64,000 nucleotides of DNA from Hellea sp965224755 (lineage in GTDB: Bacteria > Pseudomonadota > Alphaproteobacteria > Caulobacterales > Maricaulaceae): positions 310,001-374,000 of the forward strand of contig OZ245061.1 of the NCBI GenBank assembly GCA_965224755.1, written 5' to 3'. Shown one piece after another: positions 33,003 through 41,038 of this stretch. The notes beneath the pieces are model-generated. The model ran no database searches. It was not told where the DNA came from and saw only the letters and a list, made by a program, of their open reading frames with translations. The translations under genes were made by a program, and so were the position numbers. Every line of letters begins with the position of its first letter. Position 1 is the first letter of the stretch.

Positions 33003-35755
33003 GACGCCACTATATTGATTATTCGCCCCGGGACAACAATGACTTTCCTAATATTCAATCCATCTATGACGCGCTGCACGGCAGGGTCGGCAAGGGCAAG
33101 CTTTTCGGCATCAATCTTGGTGATATCTTTGGGGGCAGTGAGTTCAGAGCGGCGCTTACCATTGACTTGAATAGGCAAGGTGACAGTGTCTTCCACTAAC
33201 AAGCTTTGATCAATTGCAGGCCACGGCGCGTGGTAGCACAGGCCTTCGCCGCCAAGATGCGCCCAACACTCTTCGGCCAGATGCGGCATAAAAGGCGCAA
33301 TAGCGCGGATAAGCATGCCGAGCGCCTCGGCTTTGGCGGTATCGTTGGCTCTATATTTCTTGAGCGCATTGGTCAGTTCGTAAATCTGCGCAACGGAGGT
33401 GTTAAAGCGAAAACTTTCAATACCGGAGGTCACTTTATCCAGTGCTTTATGGGCAAAACGGCGCAGTTCGAGAGCCTCACTAGTGGCTTCAGCGGCTACA
33501 GACATCGGGTTCATTTTCGGGGTTTCCGAAACAAGACTCCAGATTTTCTTGGAAAAACGCCACGCGCCGATAACGCCGGCTTCGGTCCACTCAACATCGC
33601 GTTCGGGGGGAGAATCAGAAAGCACAAACCAGCGCGCTACATCCGCGCCGTAGCCTTCGATGATATCATTAGGGTCAACGACATTTTTTTTGGACTTGGA
33701 CATCTTGACGACATCGCCTTTTTCGATGAGGCCTTTCGTCTCTATATGCAAAAGCTGATTGCCGCCTTCGATAACATCGGCCGGCATAACATAGCCGCCG
33801 CTCTCGTCGGTAAAGACAGCATGGGTGACCATGCCTTGGGTGAACAGTCCCGCGAAAGGCTCGCCGCTTGGCAGGTCGAGCAGGCCGCAATCGCGCAGCC
33901 CGCGCGTGAAGAAGCGGGCATAAAGCAAATGCAGCACGGCATGCTCAACGCCGCCGACATATTGATCAACAGGGAGCCACTTACTGGCCATCGTCTTATC
34001 GAAAGGGCGGTCTTCTGTATTGCCGCCTGCAAAGCGCGCGAAATACCAAGAGCTGTCGGCAAATGTATCCAGCGTATCGGTCTCGCGCTCGGCCCGCGCG
34101 CCGCATTTGGGGCAGGTCACGGGATTGTCCTTTGGGCCCGTTTTGAAAGTAGGATGACGATCCAGCGGATTACCGGGAATGGACAGGTCAATATCGCCGT
34201 AAGGCAGGCGGATGGGTAGGTCGGAGTCTTTGACGGGTTGCGGCCCGCAAGACTCGCATTTTATGACGGGTATGGGACAGCCCCAATAGCGCTGGCGAGA
34301 TACGCCCCAATCGCGGAGACGATATTGAACGGTGCCTTCCCCAAGGCCCATCTCTTCGATTTTAGCGGTAGCGGCAGAGATGCCAGCGTCTTTGGACAGG
34401 CCATCGAGAAAGCCGGAATTAATTAAAGTGCCTTCGCCTGTGTAAGCCTCGGTTATTTCAGACATTGTATCAGCCCCGCCGTCCTTCGAGACACCCTCAT
34501 CCTGAGGAGCCGCCGCAGGCAGCGTCTCGAAGGACGAGGGTTCCTCAGGATGAGGAAGTGTGGGTTTAATGACAGGCAGAATGGGCAGGCCGTATTTTTT
34601 GGCAAAGTCAAAATCACGCTGGTCATGGGCAGGACAGCCAAAAACCGCGCCAGTGCCATATCCTATAAGCACAAAATTTGCGACCCAGACGGGAAGGGTG
34701 TGGCCTTCAATGAAAGGGTGTTTAACGCGCAAACCTGTATCAATTCCAAGTTTCGGCGCTTGCGCAATGGCTTCTTCGGACGTGCCAATCTTGGCGCATT
34801 CCGCGCGGAAGGACTTAATTTCTGGCGTTGATTTCGCCATTTCTTTTGTGAGCGGATGATCAGGAGAAAGGGCAATGAATGAGGCTCCATATAGCGTATC
34901 CGGCCGAGTTGTAAAAACCTCAACACCTGATCGATATTCTCTCACGATAGTTTCCAACGTATCAAATGATATGCTTTCAACCTGATTCAGGATTTTCTTT
35001 GGTTTGGCGGGTCTATCTAATGTTTGTTTACTCTCAAAAAACCACTCAAACCGCATCTGCAGACCTTCACTGCGGCCAATCCAGTTCGCTTGCATCGTCC
35101 GCACCTTCTCGGGCCAGCGATCCAACCCGTCGAGCCCGTCCAGCAAATCCTGCGCGTAATGCGTGATCTTGAAAAACCACTGATCCATGTCGCGCTGTTC
35201 GACGACTGCGCCGCTGCGCCAGCCTTTGCCGTCAATCACCTGTTCATTGGCGAGCACAGTATTATCCACCGGATCCCAATTGACTTTCGCGGTCTTGCGA
35301 TAGACGAGGCCTTTGTCCCAGAACTTAAGGAAAATCGCTTGTTGCTGTTTGTAATAGGCCTCGTCGCTGGTGGCGAATTCGCGGCTCCAATCGAGCGCGA
35401 AACCGAGCCGTTTGAGCGGCTCTTTCATCGCGTCGATATTGCTGTAAGTCCAATCTTTGGGATGGCCGCCAATCTCTATCGCGGCGTTTTCGGCGGGCAT
35501 ACCAAATGAGTCCCAGCCCATAGGGTGCAGCACTTCAAAGCCTTGCGCCTTCTTATAACGGGCGACAACATCGCCCATGGCGTAATTGCGCACATGTCCC
35601 ATATGAATACGGCCTGATGGGTAGGGGAACATTTCAAGGGCGTAGAATTTGGGCGCATCGGAATTATCATCGGCGCGGTAAACATCGCGCTCATCCCAAA
35701 GCGCCTGCCAGCGCGGCTCGACCTCGGCGGCATTATAACGGCTGTCGTCACTCAT
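32999..35755 (-). CDS. leuS: leucyl-tRNA synthetase carrying an in-frame palindromic-repeat insert
   Basis: Charges tRNA(Leu). HIGH-type motif PYPSGRIHMGHVRNYAMGD at about residue 47, editing (CP1) domain with GCPAHDQRDFDFAKKYGLP, and KMSKSKKNV near residue 680. At 918 residues it is longer than typical LeuRS (about 860). Between KYGLPILPVIKP and TEAYTGEGTLINSG there is a foreign segment of about 27 codons (TLPHPEEPSSFETLPAAAPQ...) encoded by the palindromic repeat at 34481-34555. Other LeuRS have only a few residues there. All catalytic motifs remain intact. Confidence 0.97.
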   Translation of the reverse strand: MSDDSRYNAAEVEPRWQALWDERDVYRADDNSDAPKFYALEMFPYPSGRIHMGHVRNYAMGDVVARYKKAQGFEVLHPMGWDSFGMPAENAAIEIGGHPKDWTYSNIDAMKEPLKRLGFALDWSREFATSDEAYYKQQQAIFLKFWDKGLVYRKTAKVNWDPVDNTVLANEQVIDGKGWRSGAVVEQRDMDQWFFKITHYAQDLLDGLDGLDRWPEKVRTMQANWIGRSEGLQMRFEWFFESKQTLDRPAKPKKILNQVESISFDTLETIVREYRSGVEVFTTRPDTLYGASFIALSPDHPLTKEMAKSTPEIKSFRAECAKIGTSEEAIAQAPKLGIDTGLRVKHPFIEGHTLPVWVANFVLIGYGTGAVFGCPAHDQRDFDFAKKYGLPILPVIKPTLPHPEEPSSFETLPAAAPQDEGVSKDGGADTMSEITEAYTGEGTLINSGFLDGLSKDAGISAATAKIEEMGLGEGTVQYRLRDWGVSRQRYWGCPIPVIKCESCGPQPVKDSDLPIRLPYGDIDLSIPGNPLDRHPTFKTGPKDNPVTCPKCGARAERETDTLDTFADSSWYFARFAGGNTEDRPFDKTMASKWLPVDQYVGGVEHAVLHLLYARFFTRGLRDCGLLDLPSGEPFAGLFTQGMVTHAVFTDESGGYVMPADVIEGGNQLLHIETKGLIEKGDVVKMSKSKKNVVDPNDIIEGYGADVARWFVLSDSPPERDVEWTEAGVIGAWRFSKKIWSLVSETPKMNPMSVAAEATSEALELRRFAHKALDKVTSGIESFRFNTSVAQIYELTNALKKYRANDTAKAEALGMLIRAIAPFMPHLAEECWAHLGGEGLCYHAPWPAIDQSLLVEDTVTLPIQVNGKRRSELTAPKDITKIDAEKLALADPAVQRVIDGLNIRKVIVVPGRIINIVAS
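34481..34555. repeat. palindromic element copy A1, inside leuS (compound form)
   Basis: Contains CCTCATCCTGAGGAGCC, the stem GCCGCC-gca-GGCAGC and GTCTCGAAGGAC. It is preceded by an inverted GTCCTTCGAGAC and followed by an inverted TCCTCAGGATGAGG, so the whole 75 bp folds as nested inverted repeats. It is in frame in leuS. Same family as the intergenic copies at 40, 47, 49, 55 and 58 kb. Confidence 0.9.
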
Positions 35756-35792
35756 ATTTAAATCTCAATTTTGAGCGATGACAGGCCGCGGA

Positions 35793-36257
35793 TTACTGGC
35801 TATCGACCGTCGCGATGTAAAGCTGGCGGGCGCGGGTTAGAATCGCATTTTCAATCTGGCGAGATGTATCGGCATCGGTGGCCGCGTCCTGCCAGCCGCT
35901 AGCTGTGCGGGTCTGTTTGAAGATTGAAGTCTTGAGCGCGTCGGCGCGTAGATTGGTATCCAGAATATAGACATTGGCCTTGAAGCGCTCATTGGGCGCT
36001 TCGGCGCTGGCATACCAATCGGTGACAATAACGCCGCCAAAAGGATCGACTTGCGCCAGCGGCATGAAGTTCAGCGTCTCAAGGCTGGCGCGCCAAAGGT
36101 AAGAGTTAACGCCCATATTCGGCGCTTGGGCTGTAGCGCGGGCCTTTGAGACTTTTTTGGCTTTGCTTTTGCCAATGCCCAAAGTGCCGCAGCCGCCGAG
36201 AAGGACAGAGGCCATTAGGGACGAGGCCAAAAGGGCTGTAATACGGGTCGGTTTCAT
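35793..36257 (-). CDS. DUF3576 family lipoprotein
   Basis: 154 residues. The signal peptide ends LLGGC (Cys about 23). A basic linker leads to the DUF3576 body: MGVNSYLWRASLETLNFMPLAQVDPFGGVIVTDWY, then ERFKANVYILDTNLRADAL and IENAILTRARQLYIATV. Function unknown. Its place upstream of leuS-lptE is common in alphaproteobacteria and hints at an envelope role (inference). Confidence 0.88.
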   Translation of the reverse strand: MKPTRITALLASSLMASVLLGGCGTLGIGKSKAKKVSKARATAQAPNMGVNSYLWRASLETLNFMPLAQVDPFGGVIVTDWYASAEAPNERFKANVYILDTNLRADALKTSIFKQTRTASGWQDAATDADTSRQIENAILTRARQLYIATVDSQ

Positions 36258-36402
36258 AAAGAGCTCCGAAAGAGGGGGTAAGCGTTCAAATCATTTCGGG
36301 CGTTATAGCACTTAAAACCCTCGCGCCTAGCCTTTCTGTCAGAAAATGACGCAGGGCGAAAACAGCATAAACCCCCATAAAACCGCCTTGTTTTAGGATT
36401 TG

Positions 36403-36417
36403 TTAACCATTTTTTAG
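36403..36417 (+). promoter_or_regulatory. candidate CtrA box upstream of porin gene
   Basis: TTAACCATTTTTTAG: TTAA, seven bases, TTAG, with the favoured TTAACCAT half-site. One base from the CtrA consensus TTAA-N7-TTAA, about 90 bp before the porin start. No experimental support. Confidence 0.4.
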
Positions 36418-36506
36418 GATGCGGGGCGTCAATATTAACCTTTATGGTCCGCTGATTTGCAAGTGATTTGCGATATGGCGCGCCTATCAGGTTTTGGGAG
36501 ACCGTC

Positions 36507-38195
36507 ATGCCGGGCTTAATTCGCGTAAAAACATTCTGGGTTCCTGTGGTCATTGCCGGCCTAGGCGCGATGACTGTGGCCAGCGCCCAGACATCCGGTT
36601 CGCCCTTTGCGGTCAAGAAAAAGAAACAGGCCTGGGAGACTGCCGCGCCTGTTACGTCTGGGCCCGTCACGTCTGTGCCCACTACGCCCACGCCAGCTGT
36701 GCCAAATTATACAGGGCCTTTGACGCCGTCCGCGCCCAGCGGTTCCAATTATGAGTATAAGCCCGCGCCCTCGCTTCAACCTTATGAAGGGCAAGGCGCA
36801 TCTATGGCAGGGCCGCCTCCAGCACCCGCACCAACAAGCGGGGCTTATTTCCCGGGACGGGAACAAGGCCAGCAGGCACAGCCATTGCCAGATTATACCC
36901 AAGGGCCAAAGTACGGCCAACCTCCCAATTACGGGCAGCCCAGCGCGCCGGGGCGCATGACGCAAAGGATGCCGGGGCAGAGAAAACAATTCATCAAACA
37001 ATCTTGGAAAGACAAATATGGTCTGGGTAAAATCAAGCTTGTCTTTGACGGCTTTATTCGCGGCGGCGCGGCGGCGGTGCAGCGCAAGACAGCGGCGGGG
37101 AGTAATTGGCACGAGGACTTCATCGCCGATAGTGCCGTTGAATTTGAAGCCAGCACAATCACCCGAGGCGGGCTTGAATATGGCGTCAATGTCGAAATTC
37201 GCGGGCAATATGATAAATACCGCAAAGGCTTTGGCGGCCGCGTTGGCGATTGCCCGCCCGGCATTGCCGGATGTAATTCGGTTTTGGTTGGCGGCACGCC
37301 CACCTCTGTGCGCGGTCACACATCGCGCTTCTACGCTTCGGGCCCGGCCAATCAGGACGAGGTTCAGGTCGGGATTGAAAGCCTGCATATCTTCTTGCGT
37401 TCCGCTTATGGCGACGTGACCCTCGGGCGCGATGACGGCGCCGCCTATCTGTTCTCGCTCGGCGCGCCGAGCTTGCTGGCGGTTAATGCTTCCAACTCGC
37501 CAGTGGATTACACCGGACTGGACAGCGTTAAGACCGTCAATGACGCGTCTGGATTTGCTGAAAAACTGACCTATACCAGCCCGCGTCTTCTCGGCGATAA
37601 AATCGGGGTCGGCGTACAGTTCGGCGTATCTTACGCGCCCGGCATTAATGTCTGCGGCGTTGATTATTGCGTCAAAAGCGATTTCAAAGACCCGTCCGGC
37701 GCAATCTCGCCTGATCTTGAAAACGTCATGGAACTCGGCCTGTCGCTTGACCGTAAATTTGATAACGGCCTCGGCATTGAAGTCACCGGCTCTTATGCCC
37801 GCGCGAGCGAACAAAGCGGGCTTGCCGCCTTTGACGACCTTAGCGCTTGGAATACCGGCATCGAGGTCACGCTCGCCGACTGGACGGTTGGCGGCTCTTA
37901 TCTGCACAGCAATAACGGCCTGTCGAACGGCGATTACACCGCCTATGATGCGGGCGTCACTTGGAAGCCGTCGAAATTGGGGTTCACCGCCAGCTATGGC
38001 CATGCTGAGGACGACAATATCAACCTCACCTCGGATCAAATTGTCTTTGGCGCGAGCTATGAATTTAATAAATTCACGCTCGGCACTGGGGTGCAATATA
38101 TTGAACGCAGCGCCCCCGTGCTAAGCGGCCTTGTTCTGAATAGCGAAAAAGAAAAAGCCACGGCGCTGTTTGTCGAGGGCGGGTTTAAGTTCTAG
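36507..38195 (+). CDS. outer-membrane porin
   Basis: 562 residues. A signal peptide (cleavage after TVASAQ, about residue 28) is followed by a Pro/Gly/Tyr-rich linker of about 130 residues. A 16-strand-type barrel starts near KIKLVFDGFIRGG, with alternating strands such as TVGGSYLHSNNG and FTLGTGVQYIERSA. The final residue is Phe (VEGGFKF), the assembly signal for BamA. It resembles general Gram-negative porins. The linker is longer than usual. ATG 36507 has GGGAG upstream. The end overlaps the converging thiE by 11 bp. Confidence 0.88.
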   Translation: MPGLIRVKTFWVPVVIAGLGAMTVASAQTSGSPFAVKKKKQAWETAAPVTSGPVTSVPTTPTPAVPNYTGPLTPSAPSGSNYEYKPAPSLQPYEGQGASMAGPPPAPAPTSGAYFPGREQGQQAQPLPDYTQGPKYGQPPNYGQPSAPGRMTQRMPGQRKQFIKQSWKDKYGLGKIKLVFDGFIRGGAAAVQRKTAAGSNWHEDFIADSAVEFEASTITRGGLEYGVNVEIRGQYDKYRKGFGGRVGDCPPGIAGCNSVLVGGTPTSVRGHTSRFYASGPANQDEVQVGIESLHIFLRSAYGDVTLGRDDGAAYLFSLGAPSLLAVNASNSPVDYTGLDSVKTVNDASGFAEKLTYTSPRLLGDKIGVGVQFGVSYAPGINVCGVDYCVKSDFKDPSGAISPDLENVMELGLSLDRKFDNGLGIEVTGSYARASEQSGLAAFDDLSAWNTGIEVTLADWTVGGSYLHSNNGLSNGDYTAYDAGVTWKPSKLGFTASYGHAEDDNINLTSDQIVFGASYEFNKFTLGTGVQYIERSAPVLSGLVLNSEKEKATALFVEGGFKF

Positions 38196-38829
38196 GAACA
38201 AAGCCGCTTACTCCGGCAAGGCCCGCCGCGCCGGAACCCGCGAGCTCATGCGCATTGGCCGCCGTAATTCCGCCAAGTGCGAAAACGGGAACCTTCAAGG
38301 CTTTCGTAATATTGGAAAACTGCTTTATGCCGATAGGGTTGCCCGCGCTCGGGCTTTGACTGTCGAAAACGCTGGAGATAAACAGCCCGTCGAGCACATC
38401 TAAATTGCCCGTATAATTGCCAGACTTTATCCCGGCCATAGTGATTAGCCAATCAGGACAACGTCTGCGCCAAAGCTTTGGCTCAACCAAAGCCGCATCG
38501 CGCCTAAAGTGAACGCCGTCCGCGCCGATCTCTATGGCCAGATCAGGGTCATTTCCGATTAGAAATTGCTGCCGCCGTGCAAAGGTGATGTTGCGCAAGG
38601 CTTTGGCTTCTTCCATACAATCCGTTTTTCCAAAATGCCGATAGATTAGAGTTGCGCCTTTGGGCAAAACTTGCGCGGCGGCCCTGACATCGGCAACACG
38701 CTCCGGGTCGGTCATTAAAATAAGAGGCGAAAGCCGCGAGGGATGAGGGCGGGCGGCAAATAATTTTGTCGCCGCGCAAGCGAGCGAGCCTCTTCCTTTA
38801 TAATTCCATTCGGGGTAAGCCGCGCTCAT
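38185..38829 (-). CDS. thiE: thiamine phosphate synthase (ThiE-like)
   Basis: 214 residues, a TIM barrel. LILMTDPERVADVRAAAQVLPKGATLIYRHFG, FLIGNDPDLAIEIGADGVHFRRD (the GADGVHL-type motif), LFISSVFDSQSP and PVFALGGITAANAHEL (phosphate-binding GGI). It joins thiazole phosphate and HMP-PP. Divergent members of this fold also include TenI, so the substrate is not certain. Its ATG (38829) and the yggS ATG (38828) share two bases in CATG, so translation starts diverge from the same point. The frame continuing beyond it over yggS is not coding. Confidence 0.82.
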   Translation of the reverse strand: MSAAYPEWNYKGRGSLACAATKLFAARPHPSRLSPLILMTDPERVADVRAAAQVLPKGATLIYRHFGKTDCMEEAKALRNITFARRQQFLIGNDPDLAIEIGADGVHFRRDAALVEPKLWRRRCPDWLITMAGIKSGNYTGNLDVLDGLFISSVFDSQSPSAGNPIGIKQFSNITKALKVPVFALGGITAANAHELAGSGAAGLAGVSGFVPRT

Positions 38830-39529
38830 GTCCGGTGATCTCTCTATAGCTGAAAAACGTAAACATATCCTAGAGCGCGTTGCCGGCGCTGCCAAGCGGT
38901 CAGGGCGGCCCGCCGCTGATGTGACATTAGTCGCGGTCAGCAAGGTGCAGCCTGACGAGCGGATTGCCGATATGCTCAAAGCCGGGCAGCGCGTCTTTGG
39001 CGAAAACCGTGTCCAAGAAGCGCAAGCGAGATGGGCCAGAAAAAACGGGGAAGGGCGTTTTGCAGAATCCCGCAAGGATATAGAGCTGCGCCTGATCGGC
39101 CCGCTGCAAACCAATAAAGCCGAAGAGGCCGTCAGGTTGTTCGACGTTATCGAAACGCTTGACCGCGAAAAATTGGTCAAAGCCTTGCTGAAGGCGGCGG
39201 ATAAAGCCGGACATATGCCGAGGCTTTTAGTGCAGGTCAATACCGGCGATGAGGCGCAAAAATCAGGGATAGCGCCCAAAGATTTGAACGCATTTCTAAC
39301 GCGCCTAAAATCCGAATACGGCCTCACCCCTGAAGGCTTGATGTGTATCCCGCCGCAAGATGAGGCCGCCTCGCCGCATTTTTGGCTTTTGAAAACCCTC
39401 GCGGATGAAAACGGGCTGGCAGAAATTTCCATGGGCATGAGCGCCGATTTTGAAACCGCCATCGAACTCGGCGCAACCCATGTCAGGGTCGGTTCGGCGC
39501 TTTTTGGCGAACGCAGCGCCCGCATTTAG
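38828..39529 (+). CDS. YggS/PLPBP family PLP-binding protein
   Basis: 233 residues, PLP homeostasis protein. VTLVAVSKVQPDERI contains the PLP Lys. FGENRVQEAQARW, ELRLIGPLQTNKAEEAV, LVQVNTGDEAQKSGI and LAEISMGMSADFETAIELGATHVRVGSALFG complete the family signatures. Head-to-head with thiE, with overlapping start codons; overlaps the following minus-strand gene by 4 bp. Confidence 0.95.
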   Translation: MSGDLSIAEKRKHILERVAGAAKRSGRPAADVTLVAVSKVQPDERIADMLKAGQRVFGENRVQEAQARWARKNGEGRFAESRKDIELRLIGPLQTNKAEEAVRLFDVIETLDREKLVKALLKAADKAGHMPRLLVQVNTGDEAQKSGIAPKDLNAFLTRLKSEYGLTPEGLMCIPPQDEAASPHFWLLKTLADENGLAEISMGMSADFETAIELGATHVRVGSALFGERSARI

Positions 39530-39843
39530 TCCACGCTACCGCGCAGGCCGGCCCACTCGCCCGTTGCGTAGCGAAATTCCAGCTCATTTTGCGGCGGCAG
39601 GCCGGCCGCCATTTGCTCCATATTTAAAACCTGCTCATCCAGCGCCGAGAGTTCTGCCGCAAAGTCCAGATTGAGTTTCTTCAGCAGCAAGCGCCGATAG
39701 TCCGGGTCTTGCCATCGGCTACGGGCGAGCGCCCGTTCGGCGCGGCGGGCATAGCGTTGATCGGCCACGCGGGCTTCGAGCAATTCCAGCCGCAATCGGC
39801 GGGCGCGTGATTTCATTTTCCGGTCTGTTGTCTTGCGCGGCAC
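39526..39843 (-). CDS. small basic hypothetical protein
   Basis: 105 residues, very Arg-rich in the first half (KSRARRLRLELLEARVADQRYARRAERALARSRW), probably helical. The end is acidic to neutral (ELEFRYATGEWAGLRGSVD). No family recognised. The GTG start at 39843 is preferred because AAAGGAG lies five bases upstream; an ATG at 39909 has no such site. Overlaps the yggS stop by 4 bp. Confidence 0.6.
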   Translation of the reverse strand: MPRKTTDRKMKSRARRLRLELLEARVADQRYARRAERALARSRWQDPDYRRLLLKKLNLDFAAELSALDEQVLNMEQMAAGLPPQNELEFRYATGEWAGLRGSVD

Positions 39844-40288
39844 GGCCGCTCCTTTCTTTTGTGTCCTTGTTTTGATTTGAGCGGGGGAGGAGAAACGGGA
39901 TGTCCGCATGTTCAGTGAAGGGTTCCGGGGGAACCGGTTGCAAAGGTGTGGTTTTCGAACCCCGTGAACATGCGGTGATGTCTTTCTCCGCTACCGGCCA
40001 ACAGTGTCCAGTCGAGGGACAGATAGCACGCGGCAGGCCGCCCAGGCTTTGCGGCGTTAAACACAAAGCCCCAACGACAAACATCACGCCGCTTTCGAAA
40101 CAGGTAACAGGCCTGCCCGCCCGAATAAAACGGCGACATAAGGGAGGATATGGAAAAGAGGGTGGGTCTGTGGGGAAGCTCCTGTGATTGGTTTACAGGG
40201 GCACTCTATCACGGCTTTGAAGACGGGGGATGAGAAAGGCAAAAGGGCAGGACAAACAAAGGTTTAGCAGCAGCAAAAGCGGGGATAC
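39844..40288. other. non-coding stretch with a strong multi-branch fold
   Basis: 445 bp without a credible gene; short frames here lack ribosome sites and any recognisable family. The main structure is a perfect 11 bp inverted repeat, CCGCATGTTCA (39904-39914) and TGAACATGCGG (39964-39974). It closes a roughly 49 nt interior that holds a second hairpin GGTTCC-GGG-GGAACC. The rest (39975-40288) shows nothing I can name. It could be a small RNA or a leader of the minus-strand gene; I could not match it to 6S, tmRNA, SRP or RNase P RNA. Confidence 0.45.
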
Positions 40289-40329
40289 GTCCTTCGAGAC
40301 GCCGCCTGCGACGGCTCCTCAGGATGAGG
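40289..40329 (-). repeat. palindromic element copy A2
   Basis: Minus-orientation copy (GTCCTTCGAGACGCC...CCTCAGGATGAGG). The inner stem GCCGCC/GACGGC has one mismatch. Left half of an inverted doublet with A3; spacer 55 bp. Confidence 0.85.
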
Positions 40330-40384
40330 GGAGAACCAAACAATTCTCACTCTGAGATGAGGGGGAGGTAAAAGCGCAAACACC

Positions 40385-40427
40385 CCTCATCCTGAGGAGC
40401 CAGCCTTTGGCTGGCGTCTCGAAGGAC
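40385..40427 (+). repeat. palindromic element copy A3
   Basis: CCTCATCCTGAGGA followed by stem GCCAGCC-ttt-GGCTGGC (perfect) and GTCTCGAAGGAC. Right half of the doublet with A2; its end is 10 bp from the transpeptidase 3'-end remnant. Confidence 0.9.
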
Positions 40428-40437
40428 GGCTGGCCTC

Positions 40438-40561
40438 ATCAAACAATCGCAACCGCCATCCCCGCCCGCACCCCGGCAACAACCTTACCATCCCCTCCGG
40501 CGCTGCCTTGGCCGGGGATGGGCGGGCGTCATTACGGCTTATGACTAGGGTGATGCCGCAG
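40438..40561 (-). pseudogene. diverged, internally deleted copy of the 3' end of the L,D-transpeptidase gene
   Basis: 40438-40504 aligns with 41038-41105 at about 85 percent identity by eye, including the stop codon and the codons for MVRLLP. 40505-40561 continues the match to about 41225. Between them 62 bp are missing; the intact gene has GGCGCT at both deletion borders (41100-41105 and 41162-41167), so loss by short-repeat recombination is likely. The lost part encodes the His/Cys catalytic motif. A 1 bp deletion also breaks the frame. The neighbouring GNAT gene takes its last codons from this remnant. Confidence 0.75.
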
Positions 40562-40979
40562 TGAACATCATTGTGATTGTTATTTGACCTGAGTCTTCGT
40601 GGAGATACTCTTTGGATTTTACAAAGCCGTAATTATCATAAAAACGTCGACCTATTTTGTTTCCCTTGAAAACATCTAGGGAAACCGATCCTTTTTGGCG
40701 GATCGCAAAATCCATCATTTCACGACCTATCCCTTGTCCATGAAGGCTAGGGGCAAGAAAAATAGCCCCGACCTCATTTTCAATAAGGGCGATAAACCCG
40801 GCGACTTTGCCGTCAATTTCTTTCACCCATATTTCTGCGAATTGAGGATATACGTTTCTCACATTCTCCTGTTCTTTATCCTGAAACTCTTTGGAGAGAA
40901 ACGGATGTGCGAGATCGCTCGCGGCTCGCCATACGGAAACGACGGCATCTACATCACTGTCTTTATATTGTCTTATCAT
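40545..40979 (-). CDS. GNAT family N-acetyltransferase (YjaB-like)
   Basis: 144 residues. MIRQYKDSDVDAVVSVWRAASDLAHPFLSKEF resembles the YjaB opening. VGAIFLAPSLHGQGIGREMMDFAI is the acetyl-CoA-binding motif A (QGIGR), and VFKGNKIGRRFYDNYGFVKSKE is motif B. Substrate unknown. An ATG at 40997 would add six residues. The gene is AT-richer than its neighbours and sits between the intact L,D-transpeptidase gene and a broken copy of that gene's 3' end. Its final four or so residues and stop codon lie in the remnant, a sign of insertion. Confidence 0.88.
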   Translation of the reverse strand: MIRQYKDSDVDAVVSVWRAASDLAHPFLSKEFQDKEQENVRNVYPQFAEIWVKEIDGKVAGFIALIENEVGAIFLAPSLHGQGIGREMMDFAIRQKGSVSLDVFKGNKIGRRFYDNYGFVKSKEYLHEDSGQITITMMFTAASP

Positions 40980-41038
40980 TGTATAAGTTACTTCCATGTT
41001 TGCTCTGCTGTGCAAGTGCTAACAGTAGTTGAAATTGA

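Noticed and set aside
33206..34219. Plus-strand open frame opposite leuS
   Set aside because: Antisense to well-conserved LeuRS sequence; no motif.
36561..38096. Long open frame (511 codons) on the minus strand opposite the porin gene
   Set aside because: It lies wholly antisense to a convincing porin. Its translation is Ala/Arg-rich without any family motif; long antisense frames are common in GC-biased codon use.
38830..39525. N-terminal continuation of the thiE frame over yggS
   Set aside because: The thiE fold starts at the ATG at 38829; the extra 230 codons are antisense to YggS and have no recognisable content.
39900..40187. Plus-strand frame of 95 codons in the gene-free stretch
   Set aside because: No ribosome site, no similarity I recognise, and it overlaps the structured inverted repeat.
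39850..40230. tmRNA, 6S, SRP or RNase P RNA in the gene-free stretch
   Set aside because: None of the conserved motifs (tag codons ending ALAA or AVAA, SRP GGAAG tetraloop region, RNase P P4 core) could be found on either strand.
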